Shown here one piece after another: positions 1 to 6,890 of a stretch of 9,747 nucleotides of DNA. The notes below the pieces were generated by a model. The model did no database searches and was not told the DNA's origin. It was given only the letters and a program-made list of their open reading frames with translations. The translations under genes and the position numbers were made by a program. This stretch comes from Pullilachnospira_A gallistercoris. Lineage in GTDB: Bacteria > Bacillota > Clostridia > Lachnospirales > Lachnospiraceae. The number at the start of each line of letters is the position of its first letter. Position 1 is the first letter of the stretch. The stretch spans positions 1 to 9,747 of the forward strand of contig DVHM01000075.1 in the NCBI GenBank assembly GCA_018712125.1, written 5' to 3'.

Positions 1-340
1 CGCCGGAAAAGTGAGCCTATAGGAGGGAAAAGTCTGTCAGTGGCGGAAGAAATTGAGAGGGGAGGATGGAGGGAAGCAAGGGTTGCGCCGGAAAAATGAG
101 CCTGTAGGAGGGAAAAGTCCGTCAGGGGCGGAAAAAATCGGGAGGGGAGGATGGAGGGAAGTAAGGGCTACGCCGGAAAAGTGAGCCTATAGGAGGGAAA
201 AGTCTGTCAGGGGCGGAAGAAATTGAGAGGGGAGGATGGAGGGAAGCAAGGGCTGCGCCGGAAAAGTGAGCCTGCAGAAGGAAAAAGTGAGCCTGTGGGA
301 GGGAAAAGTCTGCCAGGGGCGGAAGATCAGGCGGGAGGAA
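1..340. repeat. 85-bp purine-rich tandem repeat array, truncated at left edge
   Basis: Units begin at 1, 86, 171 and 256, each opening with CGCCGGAAAA, so the period is exactly 85 bp. Units 1 and 3 differ at only two positions. Unit 2 differs from unit 3 at about eight positions, all transitions. Each unit contains a shorter 21-bp sub-repeat starting GGAAAAGT. Unit 4 has three of these (260, 281, 302) instead of two, then decays after about 326. The plus strand is strongly purine-rich. Because 85 is not a multiple of 3, the array cannot encode a constant peptide repeat, and the short open frames through it are low-complexity. Bases 341-426 are non-repeated, still purine-biased spacer up to the lysR-type stop codon, with no gene or clear terminator seen. 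The total copy number is unknown because the window starts inside the array. Confidence 0.93.
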
Positions 341-426
341 CGAAGATCCCCAGGAGAAGAGCAAAGACCCTCAGAAGAAAAGTCAAAGACGCCCCGGCAG
401 AAGCCAAGGCATCTCACAGCGCCTTA

Positions 427-1326
427 TCAGGCTTCTTCCGACCGTTCGTTCAAAAATTTCTGAAACTCCCTGGCGGCGATGCTCTGGGGATAGTCTGTGT
501 CGTAAATCAGGAGAATACTCCGCTCCGGCAGCGCCTCCTCCACATCAATCTCAAACACAGCGCCGCTTTTCAGATCCTCGGCAGCAAACTCCTGGGGGAG
601 AAATCCGATGCCCAGATTGTGCCGCACAGCCGGAAGGATCATGTCAGTGGTGGCTAGCTCCATCTCCGGGGAGAAGGCCAGGCCATGGGAGGAGAAGTAA
701 GCGTTGAGGAAGTTGCCGGTAATAGTCTCCGAGGGCAGGCTGATCCAGGGATAGGCAGACAGAGTCTCCAGAGACACCGGTTTTCCCTTCAGGGCGGCGA
801 AGCGGCTGCCGCCGATTAAGATATCCCGATATTTGCGGAGCACCTTCATCTTCAGGGGCGGCCAGATCTTAAAGCTGGCGGAGACGATAGCCAGATCCAC
901 TTTTCCCTCTTTGACGGCGTTGACCGATTCCCTGGTACTGTTGTTTAGGACCTTAAAGCGGACGTCGGGATACCGGGTATTGAAGTCTTCCATAGCCTGA
1001 AAGAGATAGCAATGAAGGGCGGTCTCTGTGGCGCTGATGTAAATGGTTCCATTTTCCAGGCCGATCAGGCTGCCCAGGGCCTCCTCCCCCTTGAAAAACT
1101 GCGCGCAGCCCGCAGCCACATACTCGTAAAAAGTCCGACCCTCGGGAGTCAGTTTCATGCCGGATTTGCTGCGGATAAACAGCCTGCATCCCAGGTTGTT
1201 TTCCAGATTGTGAATCGTGCGGGTAACCGCCGGCTGGCTGGTCTTTAAGACGCTGGCCGCTTTGGTCAGGTTCTCGTATTTTGCCACATAGTAAAATGCT
1301 TTATAGTATTCGAAATTTGAGTCCAT
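427..1326 (-). CDS. LysR-type transcriptional regulator
   Basis: A 299-residue cytoplasmic DNA-binding regulator of typical LysR family length. The N-terminal winged helix-turn-helix covers about residues 3-62, with the family pattern NLTKAASVLKTSQPAVTRTI followed by LE..LG..LF.R and LTPEGR. The rest (about 89-295) fits the two-lobed periplasmic-binding-protein-like effector domain. The ATG start is supported by AGAGGAAA a few bases upstream on the minus strand and by the MDSNFEYYKAFYYVAKY opening. It is divergent from the ECF operon, so it may regulate that operon, itself, or both. LysR proteins often act from such an intergenic position, but the sequence does not name its inducer or target. 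It lies immediately beside the tandem repeat array, with no obvious intrinsic terminator after its stop codon. Confidence 0.95.
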   Translation of the reverse strand: MDSNFEYYKAFYYVAKYENLTKAASVLKTSQPAVTRTIHNLENNLGCRLFIRSKSGMKLTPEGRTFYEYVAAGCAQFFKGEEALGSLIGLENGTIYISATETALHCYLFQAMEDFNTRYPDVRFKVLNNSTRESVNAVKEGKVDLAIVSASFKIWPPLKMKVLRKYRDILIGGSRFAALKGKPVSLETLSAYPWISLPSETITGNFLNAYFSSHGLAFSPEMELATTDMILPAVRHNLGIGFLPQEFAAEDLKSGAVFEIDVEEALPERSILLIYDTDYPQSIAAREFQKFLNERSEEA

Positions 1327-1441
1327 GCTATTTCCTCTCTCGTTGGATATTGCGAAAGCCTGTGTTTTGTACCGTTAAAATTGCATTTGTGAAAGACTGC
1401 CTGTATCCCCGACACAGGAGGTACAGGAATTTCTGAGGAAA

Positions 1442-1470
1442 ATTATAGCTCAGTCCCCGCCGGCTGTAAA
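1442..1470 (-). promoter_or_regulatory. Promoter of the LysR-type gene
   Basis: On the minus strand TTTACA (plus 1465-1470) is separated by 17 bases from a perfect TATAAT (plus 1442-1447). Transcription would start near 1435 and give a leader of roughly 108 nt. The 12-bp inverted repeat at 1479-1529 ends just upstream of the -35, where a LysR protein could bind to control its own gene. The promoter is read from sequence only. Confidence 0.7.
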
Positions 1471-1478
1471 TAAATTTA

Positions 1479-1529
1479 GTGTCGGTGTACATCCAGTATA
1501 CCTCGTTCAGCTGCCTCGTACACCGACAC
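1479..1529. repeat. Perfect 12-bp inverted repeat with 27-base spacer
   Basis: The arms are GTGTCGGTGTAC (1479-1490) and GTACACCGACAC (1518-1529), exact reverse complements. The spacer (1491-1517) itself contains the palindromes GTATAC (1496-1501) and CAGCTG (1508-1513). No T-run follows on either strand, so it does not look like an intrinsic terminator. It sits between the divergent promoters, at about -44 to -94 relative to the predicted lysR-type start. It may be a regulator site, an RNA stem-loop, or a remnant of a small palindromic mobile element. Confidence 0.75.
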
Positions 1530-1571
1530 CAGCTCTTCCAGAAAGCAAGATTCTTTTCAAAATCCCCAAAA

Positions 1572-1619
1572 ATGAAAATTTAATTACATTTTACAGAAAA
1601 ATGAAATAAAACTTTACAT
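1572..1619 (+). promoter_or_regulatory. Two tandem ATGAAA-N6/7-TTACAT elements, candidate operator
   Basis: The first copy is ATGAAA (1572-1577), six bases, TTACAT (1584-1589). The second is ATGAAA (1601-1606), seven bases, TTACAT (1614-1619). Each copy is an imperfect dyad, and the copies are about 29-30 bp apart, close to three helical turns. Both are preceded by AAAA. They lie directly upstream of the extended -10 of the ECF operon and cover the -35 position, which suits a repressor or activator site. The RpiR/SIS protein encoded in the operon or the divergent LysR protein are candidate ligands, by inference only. Confidence 0.5.
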
Positions 1620-1624
1620 TCCCC

Positions 1625-1633
1625 TGCTATATT
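1625..1633 (+). promoter_or_regulatory. Extended -10 promoter of the ECF/PHP operon
   Basis: TGCTATATT matches the extended -10 form TGnTATAAT with one mismatch. The 17-bp-spaced -35 position (1605-1610, AATAAA) is poor, as is usual for extended -10 promoters, and the upstream region is very AT-rich. Transcription would start near 1640, giving a leader of about 75 nt. An alternative, TTTACA (1613-1618) with GATATC (1635-1640), has a weak -10. Confidence 0.55.
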
Positions 1634-1651
1634 GGATATCGAAAGGGAAAT

Positions 1652-1674
1652 GCCCTCCCCGGAAAAGGGAGGGC
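1652..1674 (+). other. Strong hairpin near the 5' end of the operon leader
   Basis: GCCCTCCC (1652-1659) pairs perfectly with GGGAGGGC (1667-1674) around a seven-base loop. No U-run follows; the next bases are purine-rich up to the ribosome binding site GGAGG (1702-1706). It would lie about 12 nt from the predicted transcript start, a position where a stem can protect mRNA from 5' decay. It does not overlap the ribosome binding site. No riboswitch consensus was recognised in this short leader. Confidence 0.7.
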
Positions 1675-1714
1675 GGACCAAAGAAGACGAAGAAAAAGTA
1701 TGGAGGAATGTAAC

Positions 1715-2554
1715 ATGAATACGACAAGGACACAGGCTGCCACGCAGTCCCAGAAGTTGATGATTTTTGTACTTACGATGGCGCTCTACGGAATGGCGAC
1801 GCTGTTCACGGAGCTGATCCCCAGTTTCCAGGTGGGCGTTGTGGAATTCTCGGTGGAGTTTTTCCTGTTTATTCCGCTGACGCTGGCGATGCTGTTTGAC
1901 CCCATGTCCGCGGCGCTGGGAGCGGCCACGGGAGAGCTGGTATTCAGCGAGATCATGCTGGGACAGTTCGGAGGTCTTGGCGAGCTGGAGAAGTTCATCA
2001 CAGTGACCATCGGTGTGTATATCGCCGGAAGAATGGTCAAGGATCCTTCCAACCGGAAAATGGCAGGCATTGCGGCTATTACCGGAACCGCAGTTCAGCT
2101 GTTTCTGGGCATGGTGGTGGATATCCTGAAGGTGCAGTTCGCGGTGGAAGATTTCGAGGCGGTTCCCGGTCTTCCGGAGAGCGTGTTTGCCACCGAGGGC
2201 TTCGCGTTCCTGAACGATCTGCTGTTCTCCGGCATTCTCTTCTGCCTGCTGCCCACCCTGTATCTGGTGCCGAAGCTTTATGGTAAGATTGAGCCGTTGA
2301 TCGGTATGCAGCCCCGCACGGAGAAGACCTGGCTGGGCGCTATCAGCGGAAAGGCGGTTATCGGCTGCCTGGCTGCCTTCGCGTTAGCCGTGGGAGCGGA
2401 AATGCTCGCCACCAGCGGTATGTCTCTGATCGACTGGGAGGCAGACTGGGCCGGAAATTCCACATCTCTCGCCATCGGCATCGCGGTGGCCGCAGTGGTG
2501 GCGATTGTGGTTCTCGGTGTGATGAAGAAATCCGCGCAGCGGGAACGGGCGTAA
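1715..2554 (+). CDS. ECF transporter S-component-like membrane protein, substrate unknown
   Basis: A 279-residue hydrophobic protein with about six to eight membrane segments (about 15-36, 45-62, 64-80, 91-108, 116-137, 164-188, 211-232, 252-271). The start at 1715 is chosen because GGAGG (1702-1706) lies eight bases before it; an in-frame ATG at 1700 would overlap that site. The role as substrate-binding subunit of an energy-coupling-factor importer is inferred mainly from the following double ATPase and EcfT genes, plus the membrane profile and an acidic/glycine loop after segment 3 (GELVFSEI...GELEKF). Typical S-components are about 170-220 residues with six helices, so this one seems to carry an extra C-terminal part ending in a final helix and a basic tail. 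I do not recognise a specific vitamin signature (thiamin, riboflavin, biotin, cobalt). It is the first gene of the operon, and the next gene starts 21 bases later. Confidence 0.8.
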   Translation: MNTTRTQAATQSQKLMIFVLTMALYGMATLFTELIPSFQVGVVEFSVEFFLFIPLTLAMLFDPMSAALGAATGELVFSEIMLGQFGGLGELEKFITVTIGVYIAGRMVKDPSNRKMAGIAAITGTAVQLFLGMVVDILKVQFAVEDFEAVPGLPESVFATEGFAFLNDLLFSGILFCLLPTLYLVPKLYGKIEPLIGMQPRTEKTWLGAISGKAVIGCLAAFALAVGAEMLATSGMSLIDWEADWAGNSTSLAIGIAVAAVVAIVVLGVMKKSAQRERA

Positions 2555-2575
2555 GGGCAAAGAGGATATTGGGAC

Positions 2576-4363
2576 ATGGAACTGATAGAAATCAAAGATC
2601 TGACCTATACATATCCGGGGGCTTCGGTCCCCATTTTGCGTCATATGAACCTGACTGTTGAACGGGGGGATTTTCTGGCCATCATCGGAAACAACGGATG
2701 CGGAAAATCTACCCTCTGCAAGACCATGAACGGTCTGATTCCCCATTTCATCAGCGGAGAGATGGAGGGGAAAGTGTTCATCGACGGCGTGGATACCTGT
2801 GAGATGGACGTGGGAAGCATCGCGAAAAAGGTGGGTTACGTCTACCAGGATTTTGAGAATCAGATTGTTCGCCCCACAGTGCTGGACGACGCTTCCTATG
2901 CCTGTATGAATTACGCGATGCCGGACTATCTGGAAAAGGGCAGGGAAGCTCTCCGTCAGTGCGGGTTGGAGGGCAGAGAGGACGAGTATATCTGGCAGCT
3001 CTCCGGCGGCCAGACCCATCTGCTGGCGCTGGCCGGAGCTGTGGCGCTGCAGCCGGATGTACTGATTCTGGACGAGCCCATCGCGCAGCTGGATCCGGGG
3101 CATGCGGACCGGATTTACGAGATTCTCAAAGATCTGAACGAGAATTATGGCAAGACCATCATTGTCATTGAGCATCATACGGAGTATATTGCCGATTACT
3201 GTCATCATGTGGCGCTCTTAAAGGACGGGGAAGTCCGCTGGATGCTCCCCGCAGACGAGGCGCTGCGGCGGGTGGAGGAGCTGGAGGAGAGCGATATCTT
3301 TCCGCCCCAGGTGGCCATCGCGGCTGATCGGCTGGCAAAGGAAGGGAATTTTCCCGAGGGAGAGAAGCTGCCCACCACCGTGGACGAGGGGAAAAAGGCC
3401 TTCGCCTCCCTGCGCTTTTGCGGAACCGGCAACGTCACAGATACGTCCAATGCCGGGGATGGAATCGCGGCCGCAGACGAGCCCGATGCCGGGGATGGAA
3501 AGTTCCAAGAGGAAACGCCTGACGGGAATATGCCTGATTTTTCAGAAAAAGAAGCGGAGCCCGCGGCGGAGTTCCGCGATCTGACGGTTTCCTACCGCTC
3601 TGTCAAGGGTCAGCCGAAGACGATTTTCCACCACATGAATCTGAAGATCCGGCGGGGAGAAAAGATTGCCCTGATTGGTTCCAACGGCGCGGGGAAATCC
3701 ACCACCATGAAGCTTCTGACAGGGCTGATCCGGCCCTCGGAGGGGGAAGTGCTGTTAAACGGGCAGGGGATCCGGGATACAAAGCCGGAAGAACTTTCCC
3801 GAAGCATCTCCCTGGTCTACCAGAACCCGGAGGAGATGTTTATCAAGGACTCCATAGAAAACGATATCGCCTTTGCCATGAGAGCCCACGGCGAGGAGGA
3901 TTGGGAAAAGCGGACGGAGGAGCTGCTGGCTCAGTTCCGGCTCACGGAATTGAAGGATCGGGACGGACGGCTTCTGTCCGGCGGGCAGATGCGCCGGGCC
4001 AGCCTGGCCATCGGCATCGCTTTAAAGCCGCAGATTCTGCTGCTGGATGAGCCCACGGCAAATCTGGACATCGCCACCAGAAAGGAGATTCTGGACACTT
4101 TAAAAAAGATGAAAGGAATCACGGATACGGTCATGATCGCCACCCACGACATGCAGCTTGTCTGTGAGTGGGCCGAGCGGATCATCGTTCTCTGCGGCGG
4201 CGAGGTTGTGGCGGACGGCAGCAGAAACGAGATTTTTGGCAATGAGGATGTGCTGAAAAAGACCGGTATCCGGCCGCCGGAGATCTTTACCATGGGGCAG
4301 GAGTTGAACAGAGACGCATACTGCTACACGGTGGGAGAATTTCTGGAACAGTTTGGAGGTTGA
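2576..4363 (+). CDS. ECF transporter fused double ATPase (EcfA-EcfA')
   Basis: A 595-residue cytoplasmic ATPase with two complete ABC domains, which would power the neighbouring importer. Domain 1 (about 2-240) has Walker A GNNGCGKST (38-46), Q-loop Q91, signature LSGGQ (142-146), Walker B ending DE (166-167) and H-loop H200. Domain 2 (about 331-575) has GSNGAGKST (368-376), Q416, LSGGQ (467-471), DE (491-492) and H524. All catalytic residues are present in both halves. The linker (about 241-330) is acidic and low-complexity and holds a 15-bp direct DNA repeat (3450-3464 and 3486-3500) giving two AGDG motifs. AGAGGA (2561-2566) is a suitable ribosome binding site. Fusion of both ATPases, followed by EcfT, resembles the YkoD arrangement of dedicated ECF systems. 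The stop codon lies four bases before the next start. Confidence 0.95.
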   Translation: MELIEIKDLTYTYPGASVPILRHMNLTVERGDFLAIIGNNGCGKSTLCKTMNGLIPHFISGEMEGKVFIDGVDTCEMDVGSIAKKVGYVYQDFENQIVRPTVLDDASYACMNYAMPDYLEKGREALRQCGLEGREDEYIWQLSGGQTHLLALAGAVALQPDVLILDEPIAQLDPGHADRIYEILKDLNENYGKTIIVIEHHTEYIADYCHHVALLKDGEVRWMLPADEALRRVEELEESDIFPPQVAIAADRLAKEGNFPEGEKLPTTVDEGKKAFASLRFCGTGNVTDTSNAGDGIAAADEPDAGDGKFQEETPDGNMPDFSEKEAEPAAEFRDLTVSYRSVKGQPKTIFHHMNLKIRRGEKIALIGSNGAGKSTTMKLLTGLIRPSEGEVLLNGQGIRDTKPEELSRSISLVYQNPEEMFIKDSIENDIAFAMRAHGEEDWEKRTEELLAQFRLTELKDRDGRLLSGGQMRRASLAIGIALKPQILLLDEPTANLDIATRKEILDTLKKMKGITDTVMIATHDMQLVCEWAERIIVLCGGEVVADGSRNEIFGNEDVLKKTGIRPPEIFTMGQELNRDAYCYTVGEFLEQFGG

Positions 4364-4367
4364 AAAG

Positions 4368-5204
4368 ATGGAAAAGATGATGAAAAAACTTTCGGACAGT
4401 ATTGTAGATAAAGTATCCATGGACTTTCTGCGAAATCAGGTGTTGAAGAACGCCTATGGAAACGACGACACCTTTATTGCCAGGCGGGATCCGAGGATTC
4501 TTCTGGTATGGTATCTGTTTTTCGCGCTGGTTCCCTGGTTTGTGGACAGTATACCCTTCCTTCTGGGAGCGTTTCTGCTGGTAACCGTTACCACGATTAT
4601 GGCCAGAGTGGCGGGGCTGGTGTTGCTTTTATTCGGCATCGGCGTTTTCTCCCAGACCGGCTATCTGTTTGTGGTATCGCTTTTCTTCGGGGGAAATGTA
4701 CAGACCATTGCGCCTCTTCTGATCCTGACTCTGAAGGTGGCCACAGTTTCCCTGGCGTCCATCACGGTGTTTTCCGGGCTGGATCCGGACCGTCTCTCCG
4801 ACGGACTGATGTGGTATGGCTGTCCGGAGCGGCTGTCCTTCTCCATCTCCTACGCTTACCGTATGCTTCCCATGCTGATGGAGGAGTTTCAGAATGTGCT
4901 GCTGTCCTACCGGCTGCGGGGAAACGCGCCGGAGCATGACACTTTTGTCGGGAAAATCCGTTATCTGATTTATCAGGTAAAGATTATCATCTATTCCTTT
5001 TACCCCCTGATGCTGAACACGGCGAAGCGTTCCCGGACAACGGTGGAAGCACTGGAGATCAAGGGATATCGCTATGCGGTGGTCAACAAGGAAGTGAAGA
5101 AGATGAAGCTGGCGGCTTTGAAGGTTGATTACGATGATCTGATTTTCGTGGCGGTTTCTTTCCTGTGGATGGCTCTCTCGGCGGCGGCTGCGACGGTATT
5201 TTAG
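4368..5204 (+). CDS. ECF transporter transmembrane coupling protein (EcfT/CbiQ family)
   Basis: A 278-residue membrane protein that would join the ATPase to the S-component. The ATG at 4368 is chosen because GGAGG (4355-4359), lying inside the end of the ATPase gene, is eight bases upstream; an in-frame TTG at 4353 would overlap that site. The N-terminal region has the family's DPR motif (41-43) just before the first helix. Membrane segments fall at about 44-60, 62-80, 84-108, 113-137, perhaps 203-217, and 257-276. The cytoplasmic coupling region (about 140-240) holds the two expected motif positions: YRLRG (181-185) and EALEIKGY (227-234). The second has Lys where the family usually has Arg in its A-R-G motif. 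It is translationally close to the ATPase and completes an S-AA'-T module. Confidence 0.92.
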   Translation: MEKMMKKLSDSIVDKVSMDFLRNQVLKNAYGNDDTFIARRDPRILLVWYLFFALVPWFVDSIPFLLGAFLLVTVTTIMARVAGLVLLLFGIGVFSQTGYLFVVSLFFGGNVQTIAPLLILTLKVATVSLASITVFSGLDPDRLSDGLMWYGCPERLSFSISYAYRMLPMLMEEFQNVLLSYRLRGNAPEHDTFVGKIRYLIYQVKIIIYSFYPLMLNTAKRSRTTVEALEIKGYRYAVVNKEVKKMKLAALKVDYDDLIFVAVSFLWMALSAAAATVF

Positions 5205-5219
5205 ACAGGAGGTAAGGAA

Positions 5220-6020
5220 ATGAAGATTGATTTTCATACCCATGGACGACTGGCCAAGAGGCTTCCCTTCTCGGAAATTTATACGGAATGGCTGTTTGAG
5301 CAGGCAAGAGCGGCGGGGCTGGACGCCCTGTGTCTGACCGAACATTTTAATACGGTGCAGTTCGGAGAGATCTACCGGTATCTGTTTTCGGTGGGACGGA
5401 TGGAGGGGGATTCCATCGTCCTGGAAAATGGTCTTCGGATCTTCCCGGGAATGGAGACGGACATCGCCGAGGGCGGACACATTCTGACCATCGGCTGCGC
5501 CCAGGAAATTCTCGAACTCAACCAACGTCTTGAGCCCTACAAAGAAAAGGGATCCTTCCTGCCCTTTGAGGAGCTGATGGAACTGTTTTCCGATTATCAG
5601 GTGCTGGTGGGCGGCGCGCACCCCTACCGGGCAGGCGGCCATATTCCGGAGCTGCCGCAGGAGAGTATCCGGCAGCTGGACTTCTTTGACATGAACGGTA
5701 AGGACGTGGCTCTGGATCGGGAGCGAACCGAGACATTGACAAAAGCGCTGGGGGAGAAATATCAGATACCGATCATCGCGGGCAGCGATACCCATCAGGC
5801 GCTGCAGTACGGATGCATTTTCACGGAAATGTGGTATGATGTAGATACGATCTCCAAATTGTACGGAGAAATCCGACGGCGCAATTATCACATTGTGGTC
5901 TCCGACCAGGCCAGGGAAAAGGTGGAGAGCGCGGCGCTTTTGAAGAGAAATCTGAAGGGCATTCATGCCGAGGGAGGAAACTATGTGGCGGCGCTTTTGA
6001 AGAGCTCCGCGGCAAAGTAA
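5220..6020 (+). CDS. PHP-domain metal-dependent phosphoesterase (first copy)
   Basis: A 266-residue soluble protein of the PHP superfamily (histidinol-phosphatase and polymerase PHP-like hydrolases). Visible metal-ligand motifs are HTH (H6, H8), TEH (H42), E79 in GMETD, H87 in GGHIL, GGAHP (H134) and GSDTH (D190, H192). The third motif-I ligand common in HisJ-type enzymes is not evident. Phosphoesterase activity is the usual family role; the substrate is not known here. AGGAGG (5207-5212) is seven bases before the ATG, and the gene starts 15 bases after EcfT. The C-terminus carries an in-frame duplication: a 17-bp sequence at 5931-5947 recurs at 5988-6004, giving AALLK twice. It probably acts on the imported compound or its phosphate, by inference from context. 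Confidence 0.88.
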   Translation: MKIDFHTHGRLAKRLPFSEIYTEWLFEQARAAGLDALCLTEHFNTVQFGEIYRYLFSVGRMEGDSIVLENGLRIFPGMETDIAEGGHILTIGCAQEILELNQRLEPYKEKGSFLPFEELMELFSDYQVLVGGAHPYRAGGHIPELPQESIRQLDFFDMNGKDVALDRERTETLTKALGEKYQIPIIAGSDTHQALQYGCIFTEMWYDVDTISKLYGEIRRRNYHIVVSDQAREKVESAALLKRNLKGIHAEGGNYVAALLKSSAAK

Positions 6021-6039
6021 CGGAAAGGGCAAGAGAATT

Positions 6040-6867
6040 ATGACAGTGGAACTTCTGAACAGAGAAGAAGAACTGACAAAGACGGACAGGAGGATTCTGG
6101 ATTTCATCAGCGGACATCCGGAAGAATTTCTCTTTTCCAGCATCGGCCAGCTGGCAGAGCGCCTGCAGGTGTCCGAGGCCACCATTTCCAGATTCGCCCG
6201 CCACGCCGGCTACCGGGATTTCAAGGAACTGAAACAGCATGTGATGGACAAAAACAGCGGGAAAGGGCCGGCGAAAAAAATGGCGGCCACGCTGCTGAAG
6301 GAGGAGTCTTTCCGGGTGGAGAGCTGGCTGCGCTATCAGCAGGAGTGTCTGCAGAAAACCATGGAGGAGATGGATGAGGAGGCCTTTGAGAGGGCAGCCG
6401 GTGCTGTCGCCGGGGCCCGCAGGGTCTTTATTCACGCGAAAAACGCCTCGGGAGCCATGGGAGAACTGCTCTTTTTTCGGCTGCGCAGAAGCGGTATCGA
6501 TGTGACGCGGATTCCGGCCTCCGGCTCCGAGATGCTGGAGGGGCTGGCCCAGGCGAAGGAAGGCGATCTGGTTGTCTTTTTCGCCTTTTCCAAGCTGTCG
6601 GCGGAGAGCAGGATCATTCTCGACTATCAGCGACAGGCGGGTTATCAGACCCTCTGCTTTACCGCCAGATCCTATCTGCCAAAGGAGGACAGCGCCGATA
6701 TCAGCCTGTATGTGTACCGGGGAGAGGCCGGGGAGTATCATTCCATGGCAGCGCCCGCAGCAATGATCGACGCGCTGGTGCTGGCGGTTTCCGAAAAGCT
6801 GGAGAGCCAGACCGCGGAGAACCTGAACCGGATTCATCAGCTGAAAGAGAGGTACCGGAAGCGGTAG
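6040..6867 (+). CDS. RpiR/MurR-family transcriptional regulator (HTH + SIS)
   Basis: A 275-residue regulator. The N-terminal RpiR-type helix-turn-helix (about 1-77) is clear: LTKTDRRILDFI, then IGQLAERLQVSEATISRFAR and GYRDFKELK. The SIS domain (about 120-255) would bind a phosphosugar or similar effector. Its fingerprint is altered: the usual G-x-G-x-S segment reads HAKNASG (132-138) and the usual S-x-S-G-x-T reads AFSKLS (182-187), so S137 and S184 remain but glycines are replaced. The ribosome binding site is weak (GGAAAGGG at 6022-6029, or AAGAG close to the ATG), suggesting modest expression. It lies between the two PHP genes, so it is the natural candidate for local control of the operon, for example through the paired elements at 1572-1619. 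Direct evidence is absent. Confidence 0.93.
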   Translation: MTVELLNREEELTKTDRRILDFISGHPEEFLFSSIGQLAERLQVSEATISRFARHAGYRDFKELKQHVMDKNSGKGPAKKMAATLLKEESFRVESWLRYQQECLQKTMEEMDEEAFERAAGAVAGARRVFIHAKNASGAMGELLFFRLRRSGIDVTRIPASGSEMLEGLAQAKEGDLVVFFAFSKLSAESRIILDYQRQAGYQTLCFTARSYLPKEDSADISLYVYRGEAGEYHSMAAPAAMIDALVLAVSEKLESQTAENLNRIHQLKERYRKR

Positions 6868-6890
6868 GCCAAAAGAGAGGAGGAGAGGCG

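Noticed and set aside
1..340. CRISPR array
   Set aside because: The units are contiguous 85-bp tandem copies without unique spacers, and no cas genes are present.
223..657. A 144-codon plus-strand frame through the repeat array
   Set aside because: It crosses from low-complexity repeat into the antisense of the LysR gene; the 85-bp period shifts frame in each unit.
1359..1427. Several CCTGTG/CACAGG, TGTACC/GGTACA and CCTGTA/TACAGG pairs in the LysR leader
   Set aside because: The pairs cross rather than nest and are only 6 bp each, so no single convincing hairpin or attenuator could be drawn.
1640..1714. Riboswitch in the ECF operon leader
   Set aside because: The predicted leader is only about 75 nt with one simple hairpin, and no known riboswitch consensus was recognised.
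2384..3208. A 274-codon open frame on the minus strand
   Set aside because: It is antisense to the S-component end and the first ATPase domain, whose Walker and signature motifs fix the plus-strand frame.
4629..6185. A 518-codon open frame on the minus strand
   Set aside because: It lies opposite EcfT, the first PHP gene and the start of the RpiR gene, all of which have clear family motifs and ribosome binding sites. Its translation is low in recognisable structure and fits a codon-bias shadow.
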